Assembly: GCA_016291405.1 (NCBI GenBank) | Contig: JAEEXG010000004.1 | Location: forward strand, 1 to 64,000 | Source: Lachnospiraceae bacterium | Lineage (GTDB): Bacteria > Bacillota > Clostridia > Lachnospirales > Lachnospiraceae | Reading direction: 5' to 3' | Length of the DNA stretch: 64,000 nucleotides | In this document: one piece after another, positions 16,906 to 24,691 of the stretch | How the letters are laid out: each line of letters starts with the position of its first letter | Position numbering within the stretch: the stretch's first letter is position 1 | Program-made: the position numbers and the translations under genes | The notes under the pieces: generated by a model | What the model was told of the DNA's origin: nothing | Database searches by the model: none | The model's input: only the letters and a program-made list of their open reading frames with translations

Positions 16906-17261
16906 TATTATCAACACTTCCGAAAACTTGGATTTTTGACATAGACGGGACTATTGTTAAGCACAATGGATATAAGACTGACGGAATTGATACTTTACTT
17001 CCCGGCGCAAAGGAGTATTTGGAAAGCATCCCTGAAGAGGATTTTGTTCTTCTATTAACATCCCGCACAGATGAGTATAAAGAACTTACTCTTAAGTTTT
17101 TGAAAGAGCACGAAATCAGATATAATCAGATTCTTTTCAACATGCCTATGGGTGAAAGAATAGTGGTGAATGACAGGAAGCCTTCCGGGCTTAATATGTC
17201 TGTGGCAATAAATATCGGCAGGGACACATTTGAACTGCCAGAGATTGTGAGGACACTTTAG
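16893..17261 (+). CDS. HAD-family phosphatase, short
   Basis: The 122-aa protein has HAD motif I, IFDIDGTIV, with the nucleophile and acid Asp16/Asp18, motif II in LLTSRTDEY, and an acidic-basic VVNDRKPSG segment where motif III/IV lies. There is no cap domain. Small cap-less HADs such as GmhB-like proteins dephosphorylate sugar bisphosphates. Paired with the kinase-nucleotidyltransferase and SIS isomerase at the start of the window, it would complete a heptose-type activation set (isomerase, kinase, phosphatase, nucleotidyltransferase). I keep the ATG at 16893 because GAGGG at 16882-16886 is well spaced; an ATGA-overlap start at 16902 is the alternative. It is the last gene of the operon. 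Confidence 0.78.
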   Translation: MEKMILSTLPKTWIFDIDGTIVKHNGYKTDGIDTLLPGAKEYLESIPEEDFVLLLTSRTDEYKELTLKFLKEHEIRYNQILFNMPMGERIVVNDRKPSGLNMSVAINIGRDTFELPEIVRTL

Positions 17262-17273
17262 AATTACGTAGAA

Positions 17274-17304
17274 AAAGGGACACCATTTGGTGTCCCTTTA
17301 TATA
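17274..17304. terminator. Bidirectional terminator closing the polysaccharide operon
   Basis: An 11-bp perfect stem (AAAGGGACACC with GGTGTCCCTTT) and a 4-nt loop lie between two convergent genes. A-runs on the left and T-rich sequence on the right allow use from both strands. Confidence 0.88.
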
Positions 17305-17312
17305 TTGCTTTC

Positions 17313-18752
17313 TTATTCCTTCCTGCAAGCCTTCATGGCCTTCTTGTTTTCATACATTGCCTCATCGGCTCGTTTTAATACGGTGTCGCAATCTTTGTCA
17401 ATCTTAGGATCGTAAATTCCGATACCGATTGCGGCTGTAGGTTTTAACCATTCATCTACGTCGGCTTTAGCTGCCTGCTCGTTCATTTTATCCTTAAGCA
17501 CTTGAACAAGCTCTTCACGGTTTTCGTAGTCTCTGTGGATTAAGACTGCCACAAATTCATCGCCGCCTACTCTGAATACGGGGCTGTGTGCAAAGGCATC
17601 ACAGATCATGGTACACATTTTCTTTATGTAGATATTGCCCTTTTCGTGGCCGTAGGTATCGTTGATTTTCTTTAGATAGTTAATATCTATCATGGCAATG
17701 CCAAATTCCGCATCCCCTGCCTGAATATCTAAATTAAGCCTGTCTCTTTGCTGGTCGTAAGCTGCCTTACTCTTTACGCCTGTAAGAGAGTCCCTCATCG
17801 CAAGCTCATTAGCACGGGAAACTTCAACCTTCATGTTTTCCATGGTGATGGCGGTTTGAATGAGCTCTTCTACGTAGGTCTTAATGTTTGTGGACATGGC
17901 AACCAAAGTGTTTGCCAAAGCTTCCATTTCATCGCCTGTATGAATGGACTTATTTTCCATGATTAAGGCATCGGGGTTCTTCTGGTCGTGACTCTTCTTT
18001 TCAAAGTCATCGGCTACTTCACCCATTAGTCTTAAGGGATTAATGATTCGCTTTCGTAGCCAACCAATCATTACAAACATGAAAAGAAGCGCTAATCCCA
18101 AAATGCCGGCCGTACTCACTATCATGTAGTTTCTTACGGTATTTTCTATTTCTTTTAAAGAAGCACTTGTGGTAAGAACCGCTACGGGCTTGTTGTTTTC
18201 ATCACGAATGGTTTTGGCTGCGTAGTAGTTATCGCCAAAGGCGTTTCTTTCTTTTGAATATTTTATGTCATAGCGGGTCAGAAAGTCGTTATATATGGTC
18301 TCGGGGAAGCCCGGAGCCAGGTAAGGCGTCAAATCATCGCCCAAAAGCGGAAGGGGAATTTCCTTTCTATCGCTTCCGTATCTTTCGGCGGGAGTAAGGC
18401 CCGAAACTACCTGCATTACCTTGTATTCGCCGTTTTCTTCGTAAGGGTACACAATGGTACAGGTATCCATATTGTAGTAGGTTCTTGACTGATCAAGATA
18501 ATTCATAAGTTCAAAAAAGCCTTCGGTAGGCTCTTTTGTCTCTATGCACTTTCTTAAGTCATCGGTATCAATTCTGGCCAAAGTTAATTCCATGATACCT
18601 GTGATGTGCTCTGTATAAAGCTGCATCATTCGGTGATTGAAAGTAAGATAACTTAAACTTCCGATTGCCAAAACAAAAATCAGCGTGAAAATGGAACCAC
18701 CTATGATAATGGACTTGCTTAAAGGATTTTTAACTCTATTTTCCTGTTTCAT
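17313..18752 (-). CDS. Membrane diguanylate cyclase (GGDEF) with extracytoplasmic sensor
   Basis: The 479-aa protein has a first membrane helix at about 15-37, a periplasmic-side region of about 165 residues (probably a Cache-like sensor), a second helix at about 208-228, a linker that may be HAMP-like, and a GGDEF domain. The active site is intact (GGDEF at 396-400), so it should make c-di-GMP from two GTP. The inhibitory I-site RxxD expected five residues before GGDEF is absent (FAHS there), so product inhibition may be lost. It is transcribed towards the polysaccharide operon and looks monocistronic. A c-di-GMP riboswitch RNA occurs at 50.8 kb. Confidence 0.9.
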   Translation of the reverse strand: MKQENRVKNPLSKSIIIGGSIFTLIFVLAIGSLSYLTFNHRMMQLYTEHITGIMELTLARIDTDDLRKCIETKEPTEGFFELMNYLDQSRTYYNMDTCTIVYPYEENGEYKVMQVVSGLTPAERYGSDRKEIPLPLLGDDLTPYLAPGFPETIYNDFLTRYDIKYSKERNAFGDNYYAAKTIRDENNKPVAVLTTSASLKEIENTVRNYMIVSTAGILGLALLFMFVMIGWLRKRIINPLRLMGEVADDFEKKSHDQKNPDALIMENKSIHTGDEMEALANTLVAMSTNIKTYVEELIQTAITMENMKVEVSRANELAMRDSLTGVKSKAAYDQQRDRLNLDIQAGDAEFGIAMIDINYLKKINDTYGHEKGNIYIKKMCTMICDAFAHSPVFRVGGDEFVAVLIHRDYENREELVQVLKDKMNEQAAKADVDEWLKPTAAIGIGIYDPKIDKDCDTVLKRADEAMYENKKAMKACRKE

Positions 18753-18968
18753 AATTCCCTCGATAACACTTGTTTTTGACTAATATGTTGCAATACAATT
18801 ACCATTATTTTACAGGGAACGCATTAACGATTTATGAAGTAGAAAGAAGAAAGAAAATCGTAGCAAGAACTGCTGACAACATTGTAAGAATTTGATAATA
18901 TTAATGTGATAGAATTTAAAAGTGGAATTTGGCTTGGAAATATACATTCTTATAAAGGAAGGTATCAT

Positions 18969-19334
18969 ATGCAACTTTCAACTTTAAACAAAGAATATAA
19001 GCTTGTCAGACAAGATAACATGGAAAGGTTTATTAAGCTTAGTAAGCTTGACCCCACATTGATATTGGTGGAAGAGTACTGGATCACTTCAGATCAGACC
19101 ATGGGTAACAGATGTGCTTATTTTGAGTCTTATTCACAGGCGGAAGAATACGCATACATGCTTGCCGCAAACAGAGCAGCCATGAATGTTAATCGTGAAA
19201 AGCCCTTCACTATTCTTTTAAACGGAAAAGAAAACAAAGTGGACGGAAAGCTTGACGAGTTTTTGGCAGGAGAATTTAGAATAGGTCAGACAGAACCGCA
19301 GGCAAAAGCGCAAACAAAAAGCTCAGGGAAATAA
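18969..19334 (+). CDS. Small hypothetical protein
   Basis: The 121-aa reading starts at the ATG at 18969, behind an excellent AAGGAAGG site at 18955-18962; a GTG at 18906 in the same frame has no such site. I do not recognise the family. It is a soluble mixed alpha/beta protein with the phrases ILVEEYWITSDQTMGNRCAYF and SQAEEYAYMLAANRAAMN; the last 20 residues (QTEPQAKAQTKSSGK) are a polar tail. There is no signal peptide. It lies alone between the diguanylate cyclase (opposite strand) and the arabinofuranosidase (convergent). Confidence 0.7.
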   Translation: MQLSTLNKEYKLVRQDNMERFIKLSKLDPTLILVEEYWITSDQTMGNRCAYFESYSQAEEYAYMLAANRAAMNVNREKPFTILLNGKENKVDGKLDEFLAGEFRIGQTEPQAKAQTKSSGK

Positions 19335-19348
19335 TCCCTGAGCTTTAT
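19318..19348. terminator. Terminator between convergent genes
   Basis: A 12-bp perfect stem (AAAGCTCAGGGA with TCCCTGAGCTTT) has a 5-nt loop that includes the stop codon of the 121-aa gene. Flanking A and T tracts allow use in both directions, so it also serves the arabinofuranosidase gene. Confidence 0.87.
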
Positions 19349-19350
19349 CT

Positions 19351-20850
19351 TTAGAATCTGATCATTACAACGCTGTGAGGAGGAAGGTTAAGGCTTAACT
19401 TTCCTTCTTTTATTTCATAGCCGTCAAAATCTTTTTCTGTTACGGCTTCTTCCTTATCAAAATCATTGTAAGCTCTTATGTCTTTTGCTGTTACAATCTT
19501 TGCTTCCAATACCTTTGAAACCTTATCACCTCCAAGGTCTGCAAGCACTTCGGAGCCTTCATTGAGGCTTAAGTTACTTACTGTCAATGTTACAATTCCA
19601 TCCTTTATTGAAGCAGAAGATGAGATTTTAGGAATTGTAAAATCATCGGGACCTTCTGTTTTAACATCCGAAAGATAAGTATCAAGGCACTTAGCTCCCT
19701 GATGGTGCTTATACATTTTAAAAATGTAGTAGGTGGGAGTCTTGACCATTTTCTTTCCTTCAGTAAGGATAACGGACTGGAGCACGTTTACCATCTGAGC
19801 GATGCAGGCCATCTTAACTCTCTTACAATGGCGGTTAAAGATATCGAAAGTGGCGCTTGCAATAAGCGCATCTCTCATTGTGCTTTGCTGATACAAGAAA
19901 CCGGGATTGGTGCCCTCTTCAACATCGTACCAGCCACCCCATTCATCAACGCACAAAGCAATCTTTTCTTCAGGATCAAAGTCATCCAAAACAGCTTCGT
20001 TCTTTCTGATAATTGTCTCCATGTAGAGCGCTTTCTTTATGCTCTTATAGAAAAGCTCATCCGAATACTTTGTGGCGCTTCCCTTGCCGTTCCATCCATC
20101 CGGCCATACATAGTGATGAAGAGTGATGTAATCCATGAATCCGTGGAAAACACGCTGGGCGCCTTCATAGCAGGCAGAAAGAACCGTCTTTGTCCATTCG
20201 GTATCATCGGTACCGGGGCCCACACAGATTTTCTTTATAGGATTTTCAGGGTCATAATTTCTTATAAATGTCTGATAGTGGCGGTAGAGGTCGGCGTAGT
20301 AGGAGGGGCGCATGTTTCCGCCGCATCCCCAGGATTCATTACCTACCGCAAAGTAGTCAACTTTCCAAGGTTCCGTCCGTCCGTTTTTCTTTCTAAGCTC
20401 AGTCATGGGTGTTGAGCCTGTGCCCGTTAAGTATTCTACCCATTCTGACATTTCTCTTACGGTAGCCGTTCCTAAGTTACCGTTAATGTAAGCTTTGCAT
20501 CCAAGTAATTCGCAAAGCCTCATAAACTCGTGGGTACCAAAGCTGTTGTCTTCAACAACTCCGCCCCAGTTTGTGTTTACCATTTTCTTTCTGTTTTCTT
20601 TTGGTCCGATTCCGTCCATCCAGTGGTACTCATCGGCAAAGCAGCCTCCGGGCCAGCGAAGAACCGGAACGGAGATTTCTTTGAGTGCACAAATGACATC
20701 TTTTCTGATACCGTCAATATTCGGAATCTCCGATTCCTCGCCAACGTAGAGACCTTCATATATTCCACGGCCCAAATGCTCGCTAAAATGACCGTAGATA
20801 TCAGGATCTATGTATCCAACTTCTCGATTTTTATCTATAGTAATCTTCAT
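19351..20850 (-). CDS. abfA: Intracellular alpha-L-arabinofuranosidase, GH51
   Basis: The 499-aa length is usual for bacterial GH51 enzymes, and there is no signal peptide. The general acid is E172 in AVGNESWGCGG and the nucleophile E303 in CVDEWGGWYD; VLRWPGGCFADEYHW near 63 and LHHYVWPDG near 244 are conserved active-site strands. It cleaves terminal alpha-L-arabinofuranosyl groups from short oligosaccharides in the cytoplasm. It is the last gene of an operon with a sugar ABC transporter, 4 bp after the second permease, so the imported ligand is probably an arabino- or arabinoxylo-oligosaccharide from plant cell walls. Confidence 0.93.
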   Translation of the reverse strand: MKITIDKNREVGYIDPDIYGHFSEHLGRGIYEGLYVGEESEIPNIDGIRKDVICALKEISVPVLRWPGGCFADEYHWMDGIGPKENRKKMVNTNWGGVVEDNSFGTHEFMRLCELLGCKAYINGNLGTATVREMSEWVEYLTGTGSTPMTELRKKNGRTEPWKVDYFAVGNESWGCGGNMRPSYYADLYRHYQTFIRNYDPENPIKKICVGPGTDDTEWTKTVLSACYEGAQRVFHGFMDYITLHHYVWPDGWNGKGSATKYSDELFYKSIKKALYMETIIRKNEAVLDDFDPEEKIALCVDEWGGWYDVEEGTNPGFLYQQSTMRDALIASATFDIFNRHCKRVKMACIAQMVNVLQSVILTEGKKMVKTPTYYIFKMYKHHQGAKCLDTYLSDVKTEGPDDFTIPKISSSASIKDGIVTLTVSNLSLNEGSEVLADLGGDKVSKVLEAKIVTAKDIRAYNDFDKEEAVTEKDFDGYEIKEGKLSLNLPPHSVVMIRF

Positions 20851-20854
20851 TTTA

Positions 20855-21745
20855 TTAACCTTTCACGCCCCCAAGGGTGATGCCCTTAACAAAGTATTTC
20901 TGCACGAAGGGGTAAACAACAAGTATGGGGAGAAGACCCACCATAGCCATAGCCATACGTACCGAAGCCATGGGAATGGCGCTTAAGCCCACGTTAGCAT
21001 TCTGAATGTTTGAACTTGATTGAGAAAGAAACTGTATGTTTTGCATCATTCTGTTTAAGAGGTTCTGAACAGAATAAAGGTCAGTTCTTTTGGTGATATA
21101 TATGTAGCCATTCATCCAGTCGTTCCAGTAACCTATCCCCGCAAAGAGTGCGACTGTTGCGAGAATAGGCTTGGATAGAGGAGTAACTACGCTTAAAAAC
21201 GTCCTTACTTCACCGGCACCGTCGATGTAGGCGGCATCCAGAATTTCTTCCGGAATGCTTGATACAAAGTAAGACTTCATAAGCATTACATTGAAGCCGT
21301 TCATCAACAGCCCCGGAATGAGGAGAGAAAGAAAAGAGTTTTTAATGCCTAAAACGTTAGTGTAAATAATGTAGGTGGGCACCAATCCTCCGTTAAAGAG
21401 CATTGAGAAAACCACCAAAAATGTTATGACTCCGCGGCCCGGCATTCCCTTTTTGGAAATTGCATAGGCTAAAAGAGTGGTAATGGTCAAAGCAAGGGCT
21501 GTACCGACTATTGTGAGCACAACGGATATGCCGTAAGCATGCACTACTGAGTTACCGGTTTTAAAAATGTACTCATAGGCATATAATGACCATTTTTTAG
21601 GAAAATATGTGTAACCGTTTGCGATGATTTCATTGTTGTCAGTAAGTGAAGACGTAAGGATCAAAATCATCGGAAGCAGCGCCAAGAGTGAAAAAAGAAT
21701 CAGCACCGCATGGGAAAATATCTGGAATTTTTTATCGCTTCGCAT
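20855..21745 (-). CDS. Sugar ABC transporter permease (CUT1, LplC/YtcP-like)
   Basis: The 296-aa protein has six predicted membrane helices. The EAA loop that contacts the ATPase is clear: EEILDAAYIDGAGE then FLSVVTPLSKPIL. The family takes up oligosaccharides with a separate shared ATPase, here not encoded nearby (MsmX-like ATPases are often elsewhere). It lies between the first permease and the arabinofuranosidase, which defines the substrate class. The ATG follows an AGGAGGTAA site. Confidence 0.92.
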   Translation of the reverse strand: MRSDKKFQIFSHAVLILFSLLALLPMILILTSSLTDNNEIIANGYTYFPKKWSLYAYEYIFKTGNSVVHAYGISVVLTIVGTALALTITTLLAYAISKKGMPGRGVITFLVVFSMLFNGGLVPTYIIYTNVLGIKNSFLSLLIPGLLMNGFNVMLMKSYFVSSIPEEILDAAYIDGAGEVRTFLSVVTPLSKPILATVALFAGIGYWNDWMNGYIYITKRTDLYSVQNLLNRMMQNIQFLSQSSSNIQNANVGLSAIPMASVRMAMAMVGLLPILVVYPFVQKYFVKGITLGGVKG

Positions 21746-21756
21746 TTCTTTACCTC

Positions 21757-22701
21757 CTAGAACAATGCACTTTCGGGTTCAATCTTTTTAACTGCAAGGT
21801 TTGCAGAAAGAATAAGTATGAATCCTATGATTGATTGATAAAGACCTGCGGCCGATGACATGGACATGTTTCCAAGTTCCAAAAGGCCTCTGTAAACGTA
21901 GGTATCAATGGTGTTTGTAACGGCAAAGAGCGCGCCCTGGTTTTGCGGAACCTGATAAAACAAACCAAAATCGGAATAGAAGATTCTTCCTATTGCAAGG
22001 AGAGTCATCATTATGATTGTGGGCTTTAAAAGCGGAATAGTAATCTTTGTAATCTGTCTCCATTTACTGCATCCGTCGATTGAAGCCGATTCATAAATTC
22101 CTCTGTCGATGCCAAGAATTGTTGAAAGATAAATAATACAGTTATAACCTGTTACCTTCCAGGCGTTAACAAACACAAGGATAAAGGGCCAGTATTTCTT
22201 TTCCATGTACCACTTAATGGGTTCTTTTCCAAGAGCTCTAAGAAGTGTGTTATTGATAAAGCCGTTATCACTTGAAAGAAACCCGAATACCAGGTAACTT
22301 ACAATAACCATGGAAATCATAAAGGGCATAAGTATCAGGCATTGATACGTTTTCTTTATTTTCGAGGTCATTTCCGCTAACATTATTGCAACAAACACAG
22401 CCAAAACGGTGTTAACAACTATAAATGCCAGATTGTAAAGGATTGTGTTTCTTGTAATAACGAAGGCATCCTTTGTTGCAAAAAGATATTTAAAGTTTTT
22501 AAACCCGATAAAGTCAGAGCCAAAGATTCCCTTCTTGGCATTGAATTTTTTAAACGCAAGAACAAGTCCGGGAAGAGGCATGTAGTTATTAATAAACAAA
22601 TATAAAAGCCCCGGAAGTGCCATAAAGTAAATCGGGATGTATCGCTTTAAGCGCTTTTTTAAGGTTTTTTTATCGGTACCCACCTTTTTTTCTTTCTCCA
22701 T
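21757..22701 (-). CDS. Sugar ABC transporter permease (CUT1, LplB-like)
   Basis: The 314-aa protein has a cytoplasmic lysine-rich N-terminus (about 28 residues), six membrane helices and the EAA loop ESASIDGCSKW then ITIPLLKPTI. It pairs with the permease encoded 11 bp downstream to form the channel of the arabinoside importer. It is separated from the solute-binding protein gene by a stem-loop at 22730-22752. Confidence 0.92.
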   Translation of the reverse strand: MEKEKKVGTDKKTLKKRLKRYIPIYFMALPGLLYLFINNYMPLPGLVLAFKKFNAKKGIFGSDFIGFKNFKYLFATKDAFVITRNTILYNLAFIVVNTVLAVFVAIMLAEMTSKIKKTYQCLILMPFMISMVIVSYLVFGFLSSDNGFINNTLLRALGKEPIKWYMEKKYWPFILVFVNAWKVTGYNCIIYLSTILGIDRGIYESASIDGCSKWRQITKITIPLLKPTIIMMTLLAIGRIFYSDFGLFYQVPQNQGALFAVTNTIDTYVYRGLLELGNMSMSSAAGLYQSIIGFILILSANLAVKKIEPESALF

Positions 22702-22729
22702 CGTAGTATAAAACCCTTCTTTTAATATT

Positions 22730-22752
22730 GGAGCCGGTCATAAACCGGCTCC
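22730..22752 (-). other. Intercistronic stem-loop between SBP and permease genes
   Basis: A 9-bp perfect GC-rich stem (GGAGCCGGT with ACCGGCTCC) has a 5-nt loop. In the direction of transcription (minus strand) no U-run follows, so it is more likely an mRNA-stabilising hairpin or weak attenuator that keeps the binding protein more abundant than the permeases, as known for malE-type operons, than a full terminator. Confidence 0.65.
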
Positions 22753-22780
22753 GTTTTTGTTGATAAATTGTTTCTAAATA

Positions 22781-24406
22781 TTAGTTAATTCCTGCTTCTT
22801 TTGCCCAAGCATCAAGTGCAGCCTGCTTAGCAGCCATGTACTCGTCTAATCCTGCAGCTTTAAGAGCATCATTTAATTCCTTAAGTCCTGTTTCAGGATC
22901 TACAAAACCGTAGATAACCTTGCCTGAGAACTCTTCGTATGCATTCTGTAATGCTGTGTATTCAGCTGCGTATTCGCTGTTGTCCCATGTAAAGCCAAGT
23001 GCTTTTGATTTAACAGGGCAAGTATCGTTGAAGATAGCTGTCTGTTCACCAACGTCGATGGGGTCACCTTCCCAAACGTGTGCTGCGTACTGGTTGGGCA
23101 TCATCCAAAGAACGTTAGGATAGTATTCTGAAGTGTTTGAATCAACACCGGGTCCCCAGTTGATTGTGGTGTCTGCATTTACAACGTATTCAACGCCTTC
23201 TTCACCCCAGCAAACAAAGTTTGCAACAACAGGGTCTGTATAAAGGGCTTCAAGAACCTGGATGGCAGCAACCTTATCTTCACAGTTCTGGTTTATACAC
23301 CAAGGGAAAGAAGAGACAGCGGAAGAACTCATGAAGGGTTCACCTACATCGAAAACAGTCATAGGACGTCCGCATTCACCTGAAATCTGGTTTTCATATG
23401 CGGGCTTACCACAAGCCATCATTGCCATGTATGAGCCTGACTTAATTCTGGCTGAAGCGCCGTTCTTATCTGTCATGGCGTCACCTGAAATATAGCCTGC
23501 CTGGTTCCATCTGTAGAATCTGTCACACCAGGTCTTGAATACTTCTGATTCATAAACGTTTTCAACTTTTAAGCTGTTAGCGGGATCAAGTAATGTTCCG
23601 TAGTAGTCACCGCCGATGTTATCTACACAGCTACCCTGTGTAAGCATGTTGTCCTGAGTTGAGTAAACTGTCTTGTCGGGGAATGCTTCATGCATCTTAG
23701 CAAACATTTCATCAACATCATCCCAAGAGCACTTGTAGTAGCCGAGGCTATCCTTTGTGAACCTGGAAAGGTCTACGTTTGCGCCTTCAAGATATTCTGT
23801 ACCGATACAGATTGCTGCTGTCTGGATAGCGTAATCCTTAATCGGAGGAACACCGTAAAGAGTACCGCCAACACGGCAAGCATCGAAGTAGTCGCTTCTT
23901 ACAACGTCCTTAAGTCCGGGAGCGTATGTACCAAGAAGATCGTCTTCTTCAAGATCTGCTGTGTAACCGTTGTTAACACATGTCATGTATCCGGGTCCGC
24001 AAGTAGAGAAGAGGTCTACCTGTTCGCCTGAAGAAAGCATAAGCTTGATATCGTCGCTGTAAGCGGCTGAATCGATGATGAGAAGTTCTACATCAACGCC
24101 GAGCTTTTCTTCGGTATACTCTGATAACTTCTGGTTGATTCTTTCAATTCCTGCAGGAGCACCTGTCCAGTCAAAGAAAGAAATGATTACTTTTTCATAA
24201 GAACCGTTCTTTTCAGCTTCGGCTTTTCTGTCTAAAATAGCCTGCTGAGCGGGAGTAACGTCACCTGATTCTGTTTCTGCTGTTTCAGATACAGCAGTTT
24301 CAGTGGTTGAAGAAACTTCCTTGGGCTCATCCTTAGCTTGTCCGCAACCTGATAAAGTTGCTACAACCATGGCTGAAGCCAACAATGTTGCCAAAAATTT
24401 TTTCAT
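22781..24406 (-). CDS. Extracellular sugar-binding lipoprotein of the ABC transporter
   Basis: The 541-aa protein has a lipoprotein signal peptide (MKKFLATLLASAMVVA) and lipobox LSGC with Cys21, then a Thr/Ser/Glu-rich linker to about 50. The remainder is a long family 1-type solute-binding protein of the LplA/DUF3502 group that usually works with LplB/LplC permeases. It should catch the arabino-oligosaccharide outside the membrane. It is the first gene of the operon, behind a consensus promoter and a LacI-type operator. Confidence 0.92.
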   Translation of the reverse strand: MKKFLATLLASAMVVATLSGCGQAKDEPKEVSSTTETAVSETAETESGDVTPAQQAILDRKAEAEKNGSYEKVIISFFDWTGAPAGIERINQKLSEYTEEKLGVDVELLIIDSAAYSDDIKLMLSSGEQVDLFSTCGPGYMTCVNNGYTADLEEDDLLGTYAPGLKDVVRSDYFDACRVGGTLYGVPPIKDYAIQTAAICIGTEYLEGANVDLSRFTKDSLGYYKCSWDDVDEMFAKMHEAFPDKTVYSTQDNMLTQGSCVDNIGGDYYGTLLDPANSLKVENVYESEVFKTWCDRFYRWNQAGYISGDAMTDKNGASARIKSGSYMAMMACGKPAYENQISGECGRPMTVFDVGEPFMSSSAVSSFPWCINQNCEDKVAAIQVLEALYTDPVVANFVCWGEEGVEYVVNADTTINWGPGVDSNTSEYYPNVLWMMPNQYAAHVWEGDPIDVGEQTAIFNDTCPVKSKALGFTWDNSEYAAEYTALQNAYEEFSGKVIYGFVDPETGLKELNDALKAAGLDEYMAAKQAALDAWAKEAGIN

Positions 24407-24490
24407 AACTACCTCCTATTTAGTTGTTACGTGTTGTTTGAACCGTAGGTTACAAACGAATCCCCCGTATCCCCAAGTTGATTGAAGGAC

Positions 24491-24506
24491 GGTAAAACGT
24501 TTTACC
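24491..24506. promoter_or_regulatory. Perfect LacI-type operator for the arabinoside operon
   Basis: The sequence is a perfect 16-bp palindrome, GGTAAAACGTTTTACC, with the central CG typical of LacI/GalR sites. It lies just downstream of the predicted start point of the transporter operon, so bound repressor would block it. The divergently located LacI gene (24692-25759, same strand) is the likely owner. Confidence 0.85.
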
Positions 24507-24518
24507 TGTTCGTTTTTA

Positions 24519-24547
24519 ATTATATTAACGGCAAATTAATCCGTCAA
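24519..24547 (-). promoter_or_regulatory. Promoter of the arabinoside transporter operon
   Basis: On the minus strand a -35 TTGACG (24547-24542) and a -10 TATAAT (24524-24519) are 17 nt apart. The operator at 24491-24506 falls at about +6 to +21. Confidence 0.8.
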
Positions 24548-24624
24548 TATGGCAATATTATACAAAAGAAACAGAGGCAATTGGCATTATTTCACAGAAA
24601 AAAGTGTTTCAATTGTCTGACAAA

Positions 24625-24640
24625 GGAAAAACGTTTAACC
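24625..24640. promoter_or_regulatory. Second operator-like palindrome upstream of the promoter
   Basis: GGAAAAACGTTTAACC matches the perfect operator at 14 of 16 positions. It lies about 120-135 bp upstream of the primary operator, which would allow DNA looping or a role in control of the end of the repressor gene. Confidence 0.55.
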
Positions 24641-24650
24641 AAAGGACAAT

Positions 24651-24680
24651 AAAAAAGAGCAAAGAAGATTCTTTGCTCTT
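24651..24680 (-). terminator. Terminator of the LacI-family gene
   Basis: An 11-bp stem (AAGAGCAAAGA with TCTTTGCTCTT) has a 4-nt loop. On the minus strand it is followed by a run of six T, just after the repressor stop codon. Confidence 0.85.
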
Positions 24681-24691
24681 AGGTATCATTG

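Noticed and set aside
19702..20415. 237-codon frame opposite the arabinofuranosidase gene
   Set aside because: It is a shadow of the GH51 gene; the minus-strand protein has full family motifs and the plus-strand frame has none.
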